This document shows, piece after piece, positions 30,768 through 42,434 of a stretch of 64,000 bases of DNA (position 1 is the first letter of the stretch; each line of letters begins with the position of its first letter). The notes under the pieces are model-generated. The model searched no databases. It had not been told where the DNA came from and saw only the letters and a program-made list of their open reading frames with translations. The DNA comes from Kushneria avicenniae (GTDB taxonomy: Bacteria; Pseudomonadota; Gammaproteobacteria; Pseudomonadales; Halomonadaceae): the NCBI RefSeq assembly GCF_900112585.1, contig NZ_FOLY01000009.1:1-64000 (forward strand). Reading direction: 5' to 3'. The position numbers were made by a program, and so were the translations under genes.

Positions 30768-31415
30768 TCAAGCGCGAAAACCGCGACCCAGCAGATATAC
30801 TTCTCGCGACCTCGGGCGAGAGGCCTCGGGTTTACGAGTAACCACCTTATCGAACCGGAGACGCATTTCCTTTAGATACTGATCAAAACCCTCTCCCTGG
30901 AAGATCTTGGTCAGAAAATCGCCGCCCGGCATCAGCACCTGCTGCGCCATGTCGAGCGCGAGCTCTACAAGATACATGGCTCCGGGCTGGTCGATGGCCA
31001 TCTGCCCGCTCATGTTGGGCGCCATGTCCGATAGCACCACGTTGACCGGTCGGTCGCCGAGCGCCTCGAGCATAGCATGCAGCGTCTGCTCTTCAGTAAA
31101 GTCACCCTGAATGAAATCCACCCCCGCGATGGCGTCCATTTCGAGAATGTCGGTGGCAATGACTCGACCGTGATCCCCCACACGGGCCATGGCGACCTGA
31201 CTCCACCCACCGGGCGCAGCCCCCAGATCCACCACGCTCATCCCCGGTGCAAACAGACGATCACGATCATCAATCTCGAGCAGCTTGTAACTGGCACGGG
31301 AGCGATAGCCATCGGACCAGCTGCGCTTTACCCAGACATCATCGAAATGTTCCTTCATCCAGCCATTGTCGGCTGAAGCCTTTTTGCCGGCAGACGGCTT
31401 TCTGGCGCGTGTCAC
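30768..31415 (-). CDS. rlmE: 23S rRNA (uridine-2552-2'-O)-methyltransferase RlmE (FtsJ)
   Basis: Methylates U2552 of 23S rRNA in the 50S A-loop. The SAM motif [15 protein letters not shown] and the active-site residues in the [25 protein letters not shown] and FLTKIF segments are present. It starts with GTG at 31415, giving 215 aa. The frame continues upstream without homology. Divergent from yhbY and upstream of ftsH, exactly as in E. coli. Confidence 0.94.
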   Translation of the reverse strand: MTRARKPSAGKKASADNGWMKEHFDDVWVKRSWSDGYRSRASYKLLEIDDRDRLFAPGMSVVDLGAAPGGWSQVAMARVGDHGRVIATDILEMDAIAGVDFIQGDFTEEQTLHAMLEALGDRPVNVVLSDMAPNMSGQMAIDQPGAMYLVELALDMAQQVLMPGGDFLTKIFQGEGFDQYLKEMRLRFDKVVTRKPEASRPRSREVYLLGRGFRA

Positions 31416-31573
31416 ATTAACGTCCGAAAAGAGGAATTGCCGTGCTACTGCGATCAGACACCACCGTGCCAGCAGGAACAGGCGCCCAACGTGATACAAC
31501 CGTTGGCACCACTGCCGCTGTGTGGAGTAAGATGAGCGCACATGAAAAAGGGATCGAGAGTTTTCAACATATC

Positions 31574-31885
31574 ATGAGCCTTACAGCGGCACAAAAGAAA
31601 ACCCTGCGCAGCGTCGGCCACATCCTCGACCCGGTTGTCCGGATCGGTGACAAGGGCCTGACCGAGGGCGTCATGGGTGAGCTTGAGCGAGCACTTGCCG
31701 ACCACGAGCTGATCAAGATCAGCATCGCCGGCGCTGACCGCGACGAGCGCACCCACATCATCAATCACCTGCTCGAGCAGTCCGGCGCCGAGCTGGTTCA
31801 AAGCATCGGCAAGACCGCCCTTCTGTATCGTCACAACCCGAAGGCGGACCCCAGACTTTCCAACGTGGCACGCTATACTCAGTGA
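31574..31885 (+). CDS. yhbY: YhbY family CRM-domain RNA-binding protein
   Basis: Binds the pre-50S ribosome; a single CRM domain with LRSVGHILDPVVRIGDKGLTEGV and the GKTALLYR motif. The ATG at 31574 gives 103 aa (E. coli 97). The longer open frame from 31442 lies over the divergent promoter region and is unlikely to be translated. Divergent from rlmE. Confidence 0.92.
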   Translation: MSLTAAQKKTLRSVGHILDPVVRIGDKGLTEGVMGELERALADHELIKISIAGADRDERTHIINHLLEQSGAELVQSIGKTALLYRHNPKADPRLSNVARYTQ

Positions 31886-31927
31886 CCATCACGTCCGGCA
31901 CCTGATCAGACAGGGCCATCCGGATGC

Positions 31928-31957
31928 AAAAGCCCCCGACAGTGTCGGGGGCTTTTT
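31928..31957. terminator. Bidirectional terminator between yhbY and greA
   Basis: A 9-bp GC stem (31932-31940 with 31944-31952), flanked by A-run and T-run, serves both convergent genes. Confidence 0.9.
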
Positions 31958-31981
31958 TATGGTAACAACCGACACGCTGGA

Positions 31982-32464
31982 TCAGGCAATATGCTCAACG
32001 CTGTCGATTTCGTATTCCACGTCACCACCCGGCGTGCGTACATTGACGACATCACCTTCGGATTTTCCCACCAGCGCACGGGCAATGGGCGAATTGACCG
32101 AGATCTTGCCGCCCTTGATGTCGGCTTCATCCTCACCCACGATGCGATAGGCGACTTCCTCGTCGGTATCGAGATTCAAGAGCCTGACCGTAGTGCCAAA
32201 GATCACCTTGCCGGTATGCGGCACCTTTGTGACATCAATGACCTGTGAATTGGACAGGCGCGACTCGATTTCCTGAATGCGACCTTCGATGAACCCCTGC
32301 TGCTCACGCGCAGCATGATACTCCGCATTCTCCTTGAGATCGCCGTGCTCGCGTGCCTCGGCAATGTCTGCAATCACGCGCGGGCGATCAACGCCCTTGA
32401 GCTGGTTAAGCTCTTCACGCAGGGCCTGTTCGCCCTGCACCGTCATCGGAACCCTGGTGGTCAT
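31982..32464 (-). CDS. greA: Transcription elongation factor GreA
   Basis: Stimulates transcript cleavage by backtracked RNA polymerase. The N-terminal coiled coil carries the acidic tip ([20 protein letters not shown]), and the C-terminal FKBP-like domain has [14 protein letters not shown]. It is 160 aa. The ATG overlaps the carB stop (ATGA), so carA-carB-greA is probably one unit, as in Pseudomonas. Confidence 0.97.
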   Translation of the reverse strand: MTTRVPMTVQGEQALREELNQLKGVDRPRVIADIAEAREHGDLKENAEYHAAREQQGFIEGRIQEIESRLSNSQVIDVTKVPHTGKVIFGTTVRLLNLDTDEEVAYRIVGEDEADIKGGKISVNSPIARALVGKSEGDVVNVRTPGGDVEYEIDSVEHIA

Positions 32465-35400
32465 GCCGTTACACTCGTATGGAGTTCCTGAAGTCGCCGC
32501 ACGGTAATCTCGTTACCATACTCAAGCGCCATGCACACGGCGCGCGCCCCTGCCAGAGTGGTGGCATAAGGCACCTTGTGTGACAGCGCCGAACGACGAA
32601 TCATGGAAGAATCGTTAATGGCCTGCCGCCCCTCGGTCGTATTGACGATGTAGGCAACCTCATCGTTTTTGATCATGTCGACAATATGGGGACGGCCTTC
32701 AAACACCTTGTTGACCGGCTCGACCGGCAGACCGGCAGCTTCGAGCGCCTGTGCCGTACCGTGCGTGGCGATCAGTGTGAAGCCCAATGTTAACAGAGAA
32801 CGGGCAACGTCAATAACGCCCTCCTTGTCGGGATCACGAACCGACAGGAACGCCCGGCGGTCGCCACTGAGCGCCGGAATGGCTTCCCCTGCCCCCAGCT
32901 GCGCCTTGTAGAAGGCCTCGGCAAAGGTCGTTCCGGTCCCCATGACCTCGCCGGTCGACTTCATTTCCGGTGTCAGGATCGGATCCACGCCCGGGAACTT
33001 GTTGAACGGGAAGACCGCTTCCTTGACGCTGTAAAAGTCCGGAATGTGCTCGCGAGTAAACTCGAGCTCATCGAGTGTTTTGCCGGCCATGACGCGCGCG
33101 GCCAGCTGCGCCAGCGAACGACCGATACATTTCGAGACAAACGGCACGGTCCGCGACGCGCGCGGGTTGACCTCGATCACGTACACCTCGCCATCCTGCC
33201 AGGCCAGCTGAACGTTCATCAGACCCACCACGTTGAGCTCCAGCGCCATGCGCTGTACCTGATCACGCATGCGATCCTGAACCTCGGCCGGCAGCGAATA
33301 GGGCGGCAGCGAGCAGGCCGAGTCACCGGAGTGCACGCCAGCCTGCTCGATATGCTGCATGATGCCGCCGATCACGACTTTTTTGCCATCGCTGATCGCA
33401 TCGATGTCCACCTCGATGGCGGCATTCAGGAAGTGATCCAGCAGCACCGGCGAATCGTTGGAAACCTTGACCGCATGGGTCATGTAGTTCTCGAGCTCGT
33501 CGGCCGAGTAAACAATCTCCATGGCACGCCCGCCCAGTACATAGGAGGGACGTACCACCAGCGGATAGCCGATCCGGGCTGCCTTGACGAAAGCCTCATC
33601 GAAGCTGCGAGCCGTGGCATTGTTGGGCTGCTTGAGACCGAGCTTGTCGATCATCTGCTGGAAGCGCTCGCGGTCCTCGGCGCGGTCGATGGCATCCGGC
33701 GTCGTGCCGATGATGGGCACGCCTGCCGCTTCGAGATCACGCGCCAGCTTCAGCGGCGTCTGCCCCCCGAACTGGACGATGACGCCCGCCGGCTTTTCCG
33801 TTTCGACAATTGCCAGCACGTCCTCGAGCGTTACCGGCTCGAAATAGAGGCGATCGGAAGTGTCATAGTCGGTCGACACGGTTTCCGGATTGCAGTTGAC
33901 CATGATGGTTTCATAGCCATCTTCACGCATGGCAAGCGCGGCATGAACGCAGCAGTAGTCAAACTCGATGCCCTGGCCAATCCGGTTGGGACCGCCGCCC
34001 AGCACCATGATCTTCTGCCGATCGCTGGGGTCGGCCTCGCACTCTTCCTCATAGGTGGAGTACATATAGGCCGTCGAGGTCGGAAATTCAGCGGCGCAGG
34101 TATCGACCCGCTTGAAGACCGGGCGCACATCCAGCGACTGACGACGCTCACGAAACGCCTTCTCGCTGACGCCGATCAGACGGGCCAGACGCGCATCGCC
34201 AAAGCCGCGACGCTTGTAGAAATAGACCTGCTTGCGGCTGAGATCGCCCAGAGAGGCCTTGGCAATCTGGCTTTCCAGAACGATCAGCTCCTGAATCTGA
34301 ATCAGGAACCAGCGATCGATTTTGGTGAAGTTGAAGACTTCATCCAGCGAATGGCCGGCCCGGAAAGCGTCGGCCACGTAGAAGATGCGATCGGCACCCG
34401 GACGCTGCAGCTCGCCCTGCATCAGCTGACGCGACGCCTCGTCGAAGTTCGCAAGTTTCGGATCGAGCCCGTCAACGCCGATTTCGAGTCCCCGCAGCGC
34501 TTTCTGCAGCGATTCCTGGAAGGTACGGCCGATGGCCATGACCTCACCCACCGACTTCATCTGGGTCGTCAGGCGATCATTGGCCTGCGGAAACTTCTCG
34601 AAGGTAAAGCGCGGAATCTTGGTGACCACATAGTCGATGGCAGGCTCGAAGGAAGCAGGGGTGGCGCCGCCGGTGACCTCGTTTTGCAGCTCATCGAGGG
34701 TGTACCCTACCGCCAGCTTGGCGGCGACCTTGGCAATCGGGAAGCCGGTGGCCTTAGAGGCCAGTGCCGACGAGCGCGATACGCGCGGGTTCATCTCGAT
34801 GACCACCATGCGCCCGGTGTCCGGATCGACACCGAACTGTACGTTGGAACCGCCGGTCTCGACGCCGATCTCGCGCAGCACCGCAAGCGATGCGTTACGC
34901 ATGATCTGGTATTCCTTGTCGGTCAGCGTCTGGGCCGGGGCCACGGTGATGGAATCACCGGTATGCACGCCCATCGGATCGAAGTTCTCGATGGCGCAGA
35001 CAATGATGCAGTTGTCCTGTTTATCGCGCACCACCTCCATCTCGTACTCTTTCCAGCCCAACAGCGACTCGTCGATCAGAAGCTCATGGTTGGACGAGAG
35101 TTCAAAACCGCGATGGCAGATTTCTTCAAACTCTTCGCGGTTATAGGCTACGCCGCCGCCGGAGCCGCCCATGGTATAGGACGGGCGAATAATGCAGGGG
35201 AAGCCCAGCTCGCCCTGAATCTCCCATGCTTCTTCCATTGAATGCGCGACCTTGGCCTTCGGGCACTCAAGGCCGATGTTTTTCATCGCCTTGTCAAAGA
35301 GGTCACGGTCCTCGGCCTTCTCGATGGTCTGGGCATTGGCACCGATCAGCTCGACCCCGAACTCGTCGAGAATGCCGCGACGGTCCAGCTCGAGGGCGCA

Positions 35401-35691
35401 GTTCAGCGCGGTCTGGCCGCCCATGGTCGGCAGTACCGCATCCGGGCGCTCGCGCTCGATGATGCGCGCCACGGCCTCCCAGGTGACCGGCTCGATGTAA
35501 GTGGCATCGGCCATGACCGGGTCGGTCATGATGGTGGCCGGGTTGGAGTTCACCAGGATGACCCGGTACCCCTCCTCGCGCAACGCCTTGCAGGCCTGGG
35601 CGCCGGAGTAGTCGAACTCACAGGCCTGGCCGATAACGATGGGGCCGGCGCCAATGATCAGAATGCTTTTCAGGTCGGTACGTTTTGGCAT
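32461..35691 (-). CDS. carB: Carbamoyl-phosphate synthase large subunit
   Basis: Makes carbamoyl phosphate for arginine and pyrimidines from bicarbonate, ammonia and 2 ATP. It has two homologous ATP-grasp halves ([15 protein letters not shown] at the start and [13 protein letters not shown] mid-protein) and the C-terminal MGS allosteric domain. Starting at MPKRTDLK (35691) gives 1076 aa, matching the family; an extra 18 codons upstream are open but not conserved. A 731-aa antisense frame at 33046-35241 is a shadow. Confidence 0.97.
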   Translation of the reverse strand: MPKRTDLKSILIIGAGPIVIGQACEFDYSGAQACKALREEGYRVILVNSNPATIMTDPVMADATYIEPVTWEAVARIIERERPDAVLPTMGGQTALNCALELDRRGILDEFGVELIGANAQTIEKAEDRDLFDKAMKNIGLECPKAKVAHSMEEAWEIQGELGFPCIIRPSYTMGGSGGGVAYNREEFEEICHRGFELSSNHELLIDESLLGWKEYEMEVVRDKQDNCIIVCAIENFDPMGVHTGDSITVAPAQTLTDKEYQIMRNASLAVLREIGVETGGSNVQFGVDPDTGRMVVIEMNPRVSRSSALASKATGFPIAKVAAKLAVGYTLDELQNEVTGGATPASFEPAIDYVVTKIPRFTFEKFPQANDRLTTQMKSVGEVMAIGRTFQESLQKALRGLEIGVDGLDPKLANFDEASRQLMQGELQRPGADRIFYVADAFRAGHSLDEVFNFTKIDRWFLIQIQELIVLESQIAKASLGDLSRKQVYFYKRRGFGDARLARLIGVSEKAFRERRQSLDVRPVFKRVDTCAAEFPTSTAYMYSTYEEECEADPSDRQKIMVLGGGPNRIGQGIEFDYCCVHAALAMREDGYETIMVNCNPETVSTDYDTSDRLYFEPVTLEDVLAIVETEKPAGVIVQFGGQTPLKLARDLEAAGVPIIGTTPDAIDRAEDRERFQQMIDKLGLKQPNNATARSFDEAFVKAARIGYPLVVRPSYVLGGRAMEIVYSADELENYMTHAVKVSNDSPVLLDHFLNAAIEVDIDAISDGKKVVIGGIMQHIEQAGVHSGDSACSLPPYSLPAEVQDRMRDQVQRMALELNVVGLMNVQLAWQDGEVYVIEVNPRASRTVPFVSKCIGRSLAQLAARVMAGKTLDELEFTREHIPDFYSVKEAVFPFNKFPGVDPILTPEMKSTGEVMGTGTTFAEAFYKAQLGAGEAIPALSGDRRAFLSVRDPDKEGVIDVARSLLTLGFTLIATHGTAQALEAAGLPVEPVNKVFEGRPHIVDMIKNDEVAYIVNTTEGRQAINDSSMIRRSALSHKVPYATTLAGARAVCMALEYGNEITVRRLQELHTSVTA

Positions 35692-35776
35692 GACGATTTC
35701 ACTGCGTCGAAAAATGGGATGCGGACAAGTCGAATACGAGGGCAAGCCGGTCGCCGCTGGCGGCGACCGGATCGAG

Positions 35777-36931
35777 TCAGGCCGGCTGGCGGCGTTTCTC
35801 CATCATGGCCACGAAGCGATCAAACAGCGGTGAAACATCATGTGGCCCGGGACTGGCTTCCGGATGGCCCTGAAAGCTGAAGGCCGGCGTATCGGTCAAT
35901 TCAATGCCCTGCAGGGTATTGTCAAACAGCGACCGGTGCGTCGCGCGAATATTGGCCGGAAGCGACGCCTCGTCAACGGCAAACCCGTGGTTCTGGCTGG
36001 TGATCATGACATGGCCACGATCGATATCCAGCACCGGATGGTTGGCGCCGTGGTGGCCCTGCTTCATCTTGACGGTGGTCGCACCGCCGGCCAGCGCCAG
36101 CAGTTGATGGCCCAGGCAGATACCAAAGACCGGCGTGCCGGTGGCCAGAATCTCCCGGATGGCCTTGATGGCGTAGTCACAGGGTTCGGGGTCGCCCGGC
36201 CCGTTGGCCAGGAAAACGCCATCGGGATTCATCGCCAGCACGTCACTGGCAGGCGTCTGGGGCGGCACCACGGTCAGACGACAGCCGCGGCTGGTCAGCA
36301 TGCGAAAGATGTTGTGCTTGGTGCCAAAGTCATAGGCCACCACGTGCCACGGACGCTCGCGCTGGCGAAAGTCGGCGTAGCCCTGGCCGAGCTGCCATTC
36401 ACCGTCGTCCCACTCATGGATCTCACGGGTGCCGGCTTCACGCGCCAGGTCCATGCCCTTGAGGCCGGGAAACTCACGAGCACCCGCCAGCGCACGCGCC
36501 ACGGCCTCATCGCCCTGAGCCTGCGCCCCGGCAACGATGGCACCGTTTTGCGCGCCCTTGTCACGCAAAAGGCGTGTCAGACGGCGCGTATCGATATCGG
36601 CGATCCCCAGAATGCCATGGGCGGCCAGATAATCATCAAGGGCACGGACGCTGCGGAAGTTGCTGACCAGGCGCGGCAGATCGCGGATGACCAGGCCGGC
36701 GGCATGAATGCGATGGGATTCGACATCTTCTTCGTTGATGCCGGTATTGCCGATATGGGGATAGGTGAGCGTGACAATCTGGCGAGAATAGGAAGGGTCA
36801 GTCAGGATCTCCTGGTAGCCTGTCATGGCCGTATTGAAGACCACCTCGCCACTGGTTTCTCCGTCGGCGCCAATGGAGACACCGTGAAATACGCTGCCAT
36901 CCTCGAGCGCCAGAATCGCGGGTTTGATCAA
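35777..36931 (-). CDS. carA: Carbamoyl-phosphate synthase small (glutaminase) subunit
   Basis: Class I glutamine amidotransferase that feeds ammonia to CarB. The nucleophile Cys lies in [12 protein letters not shown], and the His/Glu pair in [13 protein letters not shown] choose the TTG start at 36931, because GGAGG lies correctly upstream and the conserved sequence ([11 protein letters not shown]) begins there. This gives 384 aa versus 382 in E. coli. The open frame continues 57 codons upstream through a terminator hairpin and is not real. An 85-bp gap separates it from carB. Confidence 0.95.
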   Translation of the reverse strand: MIKPAILALEDGSVFHGVSIGADGETSGEVVFNTAMTGYQEILTDPSYSRQIVTLTYPHIGNTGINEEDVESHRIHAAGLVIRDLPRLVSNFRSVRALDDYLAAHGILGIADIDTRRLTRLLRDKGAQNGAIVAGAQAQGDEAVARALAGAREFPGLKGMDLAREAGTREIHEWDDGEWQLGQGYADFRQRERPWHVVAYDFGTKHNIFRMLTSRGCRLTVVPPQTPASDVLAMNPDGVFLANGPGDPEPCDYAIKAIREILATGTPVFGICLGHQLLALAGGATTVKMKQGHHGANHPVLDIDRGHVMITSQNHGFAVDEASLPANIRATHRSLFDNTLQGIELTDTPAFSFQGHPEASPGPHDVSPLFDRFVAMMEKRRQPA

Positions 36932-37073
36932 TGCAACGTCCTCCACAGGGCAAAAGAAACTGTCAGCGAAAGCGACATACCACAACGCTGAACGCAAAAC
37001 CGGCCGTCTGGCGACCCCGTTGACCATGCCCCTTCGCACGCCATGACAAAAAGCGCGAGCGCGGGCTGTAAAA

Positions 37074-37112
37074 AAGCGGGACGAAACCCCGAAGGGTTTC
37101 ATCCCGCTTTTG
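37074..37112 (-). terminator. Terminator between dapB and carA
   Basis: A long stem (about 37074-37090 with 37095-37111, one C-A mismatch), A/T-flanked, gives CTTTTTT on the minus strand. It ends the dapB transcript about 145 bp before carA, so carA must have its own promoter in 36932-37073, which I could not resolve. Confidence 0.88.
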
Positions 37113-37228
37113 TTATCGCCATGGTCTGCGGGTTCGACCCGGCCAAATTGCGCCGATAATATCGGATTTCATCGGCGCGTGCCATCACGCGATGACCATC
37201 GGTGGTCGATACCGTCGACAGGTGCTGT

Positions 37229-38074
<846 letters not shown>

Positions 38075-38126
38075 CTATTCCATGCGTGCCACTATAACGC
38101 ATCCTCGCTTGCGATCGGACGACCCC

Positions 38127-39110
38127 ATGACCCTCAGGCCTCTTCAACAGATCCTCGTCACGACAACGCTGGCGCTGTGCCTGACGCTGCTGCCCGGCTG
38201 TACCCGAGCCGGCATTGTCGACCCCGGCGGCCCACCTGGAGGATCGCATCCGGAACGGCTTGACTGGTGCGGCATGCTGGAACTGCCGGATCGCATGCCC
38301 GACGGCCAGCCACTGGGCGGACTTTCGGAGCTGGCCTTTGATCCGGACAGCAATCTGCTGTACATGCTCTCCGATCGCGCCCGGCTCTATCGCGCCCGAC
38401 CCCACTTCGATGACCATCAGCAGCTGAGTCGCCTCGAGCTGCTGGATTCGACGCCCCTGCGCGATCACGAAGGTCGACCGCTCAAGATGCCCCGGGCCGA
38501 CAGCGAATCGATGGCGCTGGTCCGGAACGAACACGGCAACCGCCAGTTGCTGATCGGCTTTGAGCGTCAGCATCGCCTGCAGCGTTTCACGCTCGACGGC
38601 ACGCCGCTGGGCGAGGCCATTCGCCCGGCGGCGCTGGAAGGCGCGCAGTACAACGGCAGTCTGGAAGCGCTGGTCAATCATCCTGTCCACGGCATCATCG
38701 CCGGGCTGGAATTTGCTTCAAGCGGCATGGCCTCCAGCGAAAGTCGTCTGTTCGATCTGGAAGGCCACCAGTGGCGCTGGCAGCGGGCCGGGGACAATAG
38801 CGGCCTCACCGCCATAGCCCCGCTGGATGATGATCTCCTGCTGCTGGAGCGTAATTTCAGGGTCGGCAGGCCGCTGCTCATCTCGCTGCGCCGCGCACGT
38901 ATTACCGGTGCCCCTGACAATAGCGTCATCCCCGGTAACACGATCGCCCGTCTGGTCAGCGACGAAGGCTGGCGGCTGGATAACTTCGAGGGTCTGACCC
39001 GTATTGCCCCGCGGCGCTACCTGATGATCAGCGATGACAATTTCAGCTGGCTGCAGCGCTCGCTGCTGGGATGCTTCGAGGTGCCCGACAGCACAGATCC
39101 CGGTTCGTGA
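38127..39110 (+). CDS. Lipoprotein with phytase-like esterase domain (PF13449 type)
   Basis: The signal peptide ends in a lipobox (LLPGC at about residues 24-28), so it should be a lipid-anchored envelope protein. The rest resembles the esterase-like activity of phytase family: LGGLSELAFDPDSNLLYMLSDR, ADSESMAL, and an NFEGLTRI block near the end, consistent with a beta-propeller. The ATG at 38127 gives 327 aa. It is divergent from dapB. The substrate is unknown; the family name does not prove phytase activity. Confidence 0.75.
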   Translation: MTLRPLQQILVTTTLALCLTLLPGCTRAGIVDPGGPPGGSHPERLDWCGMLELPDRMPDGQPLGGLSELAFDPDSNLLYMLSDRARLYRARPHFDDHQQLSRLELLDSTPLRDHEGRPLKMPRADSESMALVRNEHGNRQLLIGFERQHRLQRFTLDGTPLGEAIRPAALEGAQYNGSLEALVNHPVHGIIAGLEFASSGMASSESRLFDLEGHQWRWQRAGDNSGLTAIAPLDDDLLLLERNFRVGRPLLISLRRARITGAPDNSVIPGNTIARLVSDEGWRLDNFEGLTRIAPRRYLMISDDNFSWLQRSLLGCFEVPDSTDPGS

Positions 39111-39131
39111 GAGACCATTGCCATGGCAGTG

Positions 39132-40214
39132 TCACTCAAGGGCCGAGACGTTTTCCGCCAGCAGCGCCTCGAAGGTCGTGATGTCGCCACAGTGATCCGG
39201 TGCGTAGCCGTCGAGCGCGTTCACTCCCGCCAGAAATTCCTGCGAGCTCATATAGGCGATCAGCGCCTGCAGATTGTCCTGCGCCAGACGATCCCGATGA
39301 CAGATCAATAGATAGTGCTCGGTAGCCAGGGGCACAAACCCGAGCCCGAACCGGGCCGCCGCCGCCTCGACCCCGAAGCCCGCGTCAGCCATGCCGGCTG
39401 CAATATAGGCCGCCACCGCCGTGTGCGTGAACTCTTCATGCTGCGCGCCGTGCAGCTCGGCCCCCGCAATCTGATGCCTGTGCCGCAGCAGATCAAACAG
39501 CATGCGGGTGCCGGAGCGCTCGTTGCGATTTATGAACCGGACATCACTGCGCGTCAGATCGCTCATGCCGCGCACCCGCTCGGCGTCCTCACGGCGCAGC
39601 ATCAGACCCTGACGCCTTGTCACGAAGCGAATGACGGCCAGTTCCTGTGATACCAGCCAGGGGCGATAAAACGCCATCACCTCCTCTGCAAGCTCCGCGT
39701 CCCCGGGGACATGAAAGCTGGCCAGATCGCATTCGTCACGGCGCAATGCCTCGAGCGCCTCAATGGAGGAGCAGTAGCGCAGATCCAGATCCCCCGGAAA
39801 CTCCGGCAGCATCGATACGGCATAGCCATGACTGGCGTGCAGCCGCAGTACCGGGTGGGCGCCTGACAGCAGCTGCTGAAGCTGATGGTTGAGCTCGGAA
39901 GCCATGCTGTCGATCTGGGGCCCCAGTCGCGCCCTGACCCGCTGATCCGCCCACAGGAGCTTCTCCCCGAGCGGTGACAGCCGCGTGCCATGCCCCCGAC
40001 GCATCTCCACCAGCGCCATGCCGAAAAAGGCCTCGGCCCGATTGAGCAGATTCCAGGCATGGCGATAGGAGATGTTCGCCTCGCTGGCGGCATGGGTCAG
40101 CTTGCCGGTTTCGCGCAGGCCCGCCAGCAGCACGAAAAGCACCGGGTCCAGCAGCTCGCCATCATCGCGATAAAAACGCCAGGACGGAACGATGTTCAAC
40201 TTTGTGCTAAGCAT
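39132..40214 (-). CDS. ModE/LysR-type regulator with periplasmic-binding-like domain (FdsR-like)
   Basis: The N-terminal winged helix (about residues 20-100; GKLTHAASEANISYRHAWNLLNRAE) is ModE/LysR-like. The rest (about 120-345) is a substrate-binding-protein-like domain (PF12727 type) with a GTRMLFDLL motif. It is divergent from fdsGBAD with a 145-bp gap. FdsR proteins of similar architecture regulate formate dehydrogenase operons in other bacteria. So it most likely controls fds, perhaps sensing molybdate/tungstate or formate; the ligand is inference. Confidence 0.8.
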   Translation of the reverse strand: MLSTKLNIVPSWRFYRDDGELLDPVLFVLLAGLRETGKLTHAASEANISYRHAWNLLNRAEAFFGMALVEMRRGHGTRLSPLGEKLLWADQRVRARLGPQIDSMASELNHQLQQLLSGAHPVLRLHASHGYAVSMLPEFPGDLDLRYCSSIEALEALRRDECDLASFHVPGDAELAEEVMAFYRPWLVSQELAVIRFVTRRQGLMLRREDAERVRGMSDLTRSDVRFINRNERSGTRMLFDLLRHRHQIAGAELHGAQHEEFTHTAVAAYIAAGMADAGFGVEAAAARFGLGFVPLATEHYLLICHRDRLAQDNLQALIAYMSSQEFLAGVNALDGYAPDHCGDITTFEALLAENVSALE

Positions 40215-40359
40215 TTTCGTTCATATTTTGCAGCCGTATGGAGAGTGCTAATTTGGTCGCGAACGTGACCCTGACTTAAAGCAGTTATGAACAACGATTC
40301 CTATAAGACGATCGGATGAGCGCTGCTGCTCTAATCCTCCGACCTGATGAGATCCGGCA

Positions 40360-40866
40360 ATGTCACAGATTCATTCTCCCATCGCCGACGCCTGGACGCC
40401 GGCGCAGCTACAGGCTGTCATCGATGCCCATCGCCTGATGCCGGGCGCCATGCTGCCGACGCTGCACGCCATCCAGGATCGTTTCGGCTATATCCCCGAC
40501 GCCGCAGTCCCCATGATCGCCGAGGCCCTGCGCCATACCCGCGCCGAAGTGCACGGCATCATCAGCTTCTATCACCATTTTCGCACCCATCCGCCGGGCC
40601 GCAACGTGATCCAGATCTGTCGCGCCGAGGCGTGTCAATCGGTGGGCAGCCGTCAACTCGAGGCACATGCCAGACAGCGGCTGGGCATCGACTATCACCA
40701 GACCACGCCGGATCACGAGTACACGCTCGAGCCGGTCTACTGTCTGGGCAACTGCGCCTGCGGTCCTTCCGTGCGCGTCAATGATGACGTGATGGGCCGC
40801 ATGACACCCGAGCAGTTTGATGAACTGACCGATGAGCTGTCGGCGACCGTCGTGGAGGTGAAGTGA
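40360..40866 (+). CDS. fdsG: NAD-dependent formate dehydrogenase gamma subunit (NuoE-like)
   Basis: Thioredoxin-like [2Fe-2S] subunit. The cysteine pattern C-x4-C (CRAEACQSVGS) and C-x3-C (CLGNCACGPS) is the NuoE/FdsG signature. The 168-aa sequence also has GYIPDAAVPMIAEALRHTRAEVHG. It leads the fdsGBAD operon, and its stop overlaps the fdsB start. The 145-bp upstream gap should hold the operator and promoter; I see only a loose CATA-N11-TATG dyad at 40222-40240. Confidence 0.93.
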   Translation: MSQIHSPIADAWTPAQLQAVIDAHRLMPGAMLPTLHAIQDRFGYIPDAAVPMIAEALRHTRAEVHGIISFYHHFRTHPPGRNVIQICRAEACQSVGSRQLEAHARQRLGIDYHQTTPDHEYTLEPVYCLGNCACGPSVRVNDDVMGRMTPEQFDELTDELSATVVEVK

Positions 40867-42434
40867 TGGCGATAACCGTTTATGTCCCCCGGGACACCAC
40901 CGCGCTGGCGCTGGGTGCCGACCGGGTCGCGACCCGTCTCGAGCGCGGCGCCAGGGCGCGCAACATCGATATCAATATCGTGCGCAACGGCTCGCGCGGG
41001 CTTTTTTATCTGGAGCCGCTGGTCGAGATCGAGACACCCGAAGGGCGTCTCGCTTATGGCCCGGTCACTCCGAAAGACGTCGACAGCCTTATCGAGGCCG
41101 GCCTGTTAGAGGCGCGTCAGGACCATCCGCTGGCGCTGGGTTTGACCGAGGAGATCGACTATCTCAAGCGCCAGCAGCGCCTGACCTTCTCGCGTATCGG
41201 CATCACCGACCCGGTGTCGATTGAAGACTACACCACGCTGCGTGGCTTTGAAGGCCTGAAAAAGACGCTGGCGCTGGACAGCCAGGCCGTCGTCGATGAA
41301 GTCAAGACCTCCGGACTGCGTGGCCGCGGCGGCGCGGCCTTTCCGACCGGCATCAAGTGGCAGACCGTGCATGACCAGCCACCGGGGCAGAAATATGTGG
41401 TCTGCAACGCCGATGAGGGCGACTCCGGCACCTTTGCCGACCGGCTGGTAATGGAGTGCGATCCCTATCTGCTGATCGAGGGCATGACCATTGCCGGTCT
41501 CGCCGTCGGCGCCGAGCAGGGCTATATCTATCTGCGCTCCGAATATCCGCTGGCACACGCCATTCTCGACAACGCCATCGAGCGCGCCGTGGCGGCCGGC
41601 TATCTCGGTGACAACATTCTCGGCAGCGACCGCGCCTTCCATCTGGAGGTGCGTCTCGGCGCCGGCGCCTACATCTGCGGTGAGGAAACCTCGCTGCTGG
41701 AGAGCCTCGAGGGCAAACGCGGCCTGGTTCGTGCCAAGCCGCCGCTGCCCGCCATCGAAGGGCTGTTCGGGCGCCCCACTGTGGTCAATAACGTGCTGTC
41801 GCTGGCAGCCATCCCCTTCATCATGGATCAGGGCGGGCAGACCTACGCCGATTATGGCATGGGCCGTTCACGTGGCACGCTGGCCATTCAGCTGGCGGGC
41901 AACGTTCAGCGTGGCGGGCTGGTAGAGCTGGCTTTCGGCACCAGTCTGCGCGAACTGATGGAAGGCTTTGGCGGTGGCACCCACAGCGGCCGACCGCTCA
42001 AGGCGGTACAGGTCGGCGGCCCGCTGGGCGCCTATCTGCCCGAAAGCCAGTGGGACAACCCGGTCGATTACGAAGGCTTTGCCGCCTTTGGTGGCGTGGT
42101 GGGCCACGGCGGCGTGGTGATGTTTGATGACAGCATCGACATGGGCGATCAGGCCCGCTTTGCCATGGAGTTCTGCAGCGTTGAGTCCTGCGGCAAATGC
42201 ACGCCGTGTCGCATTGGTGCGGTGCGCGGTGTGGAAGTGATCGATCGCATTCGTGCCGGCGACGCAGCGGAGAAGAATCTCGTCCTGCTCACCGAGCTCT
42301 GCGAGACCATGGTCGATGGCTCCCTGTGTGCCATGGGCGGCATGGCGCCATTCCCGGTCCAGAGCGTCCTGCAGCACTTCCCTGATGATCTGACACCTCG
42401 ACAGGCCGTAATGGCAGGAGGTACAACATGCTGA
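40863..42434 (+). CDS. fdsB: NAD-dependent formate dehydrogenase beta subunit (NuoF-like)
   Basis: FMN/NAD-binding diaphorase subunit. An N-terminal ferredoxin-like region (about 1-110) precedes the NuoF core: GLRGRGGAAFPTGIKW, CNADEGDSGTFADR, GAGAYICGEETSLLESLEG. The C-terminal 4Fe-4S motif is ESCGKCTPCRIG plus a distal Cys. It is 523 aa. Start is GTG 40863 or the adjacent ATG 40866. It overlaps both neighbours. Confidence 0.94.
   Translation: MMAITVYVPRDTTALALGADRVATRLERGARARNIDINIVRNGSRGLFYLEPLVEIETPEGRLAYGPVTPKDVDSLIEAGLLEARQDHPLALGLTEEIDYLKRQQRLTFSRIGITDPVSIEDYTTLRGFEGLKKTLALDSQAVVDEVKTSGLRGRGGAAFPTGIKWQTVHDQPPGQKYVVCNADEGDSGTFADRLVMECDPYLLIEGMTIAGLAVGAEQGYIYLRSEYPLAHAILDNAIERAVAAGYLGDNILGSDRAFHLEVRLGAGAYICGEETSLLESLEGKRGLVRAKPPLPAIEGLFGRPTVVNNVLSLAAIPFIMDQGGQTYADYGMGRSRGTLAIQLAGNVQRGGLVELAFGTSLRELMEGFGGGTHSGRPLKAVQVGGPLGAYLPESQWDNPVDYEGFAAFGGVVGHGGVVMFDDSIDMGDQARFAMEFCSVESCGKCTPCRIGAVRGVEVIDRIRAGDAAEKNLVLLTELCETMVDGSLCAMGGMAPFPVQSVLQHFPDDLTPRQAVMAGGTTC

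Noticed and set aside
33046..35241. 731-aa plus-strand frame antisense to carB
   Set aside because: Shadow of carB; no protein family resemblance.
36932..37102. Upstream ATG for carA giving 441 aa
   Set aside because: The extra 57 codons run through the dapB terminator hairpin and show no conservation; TTG at 36931 has an ideal ribosome site.
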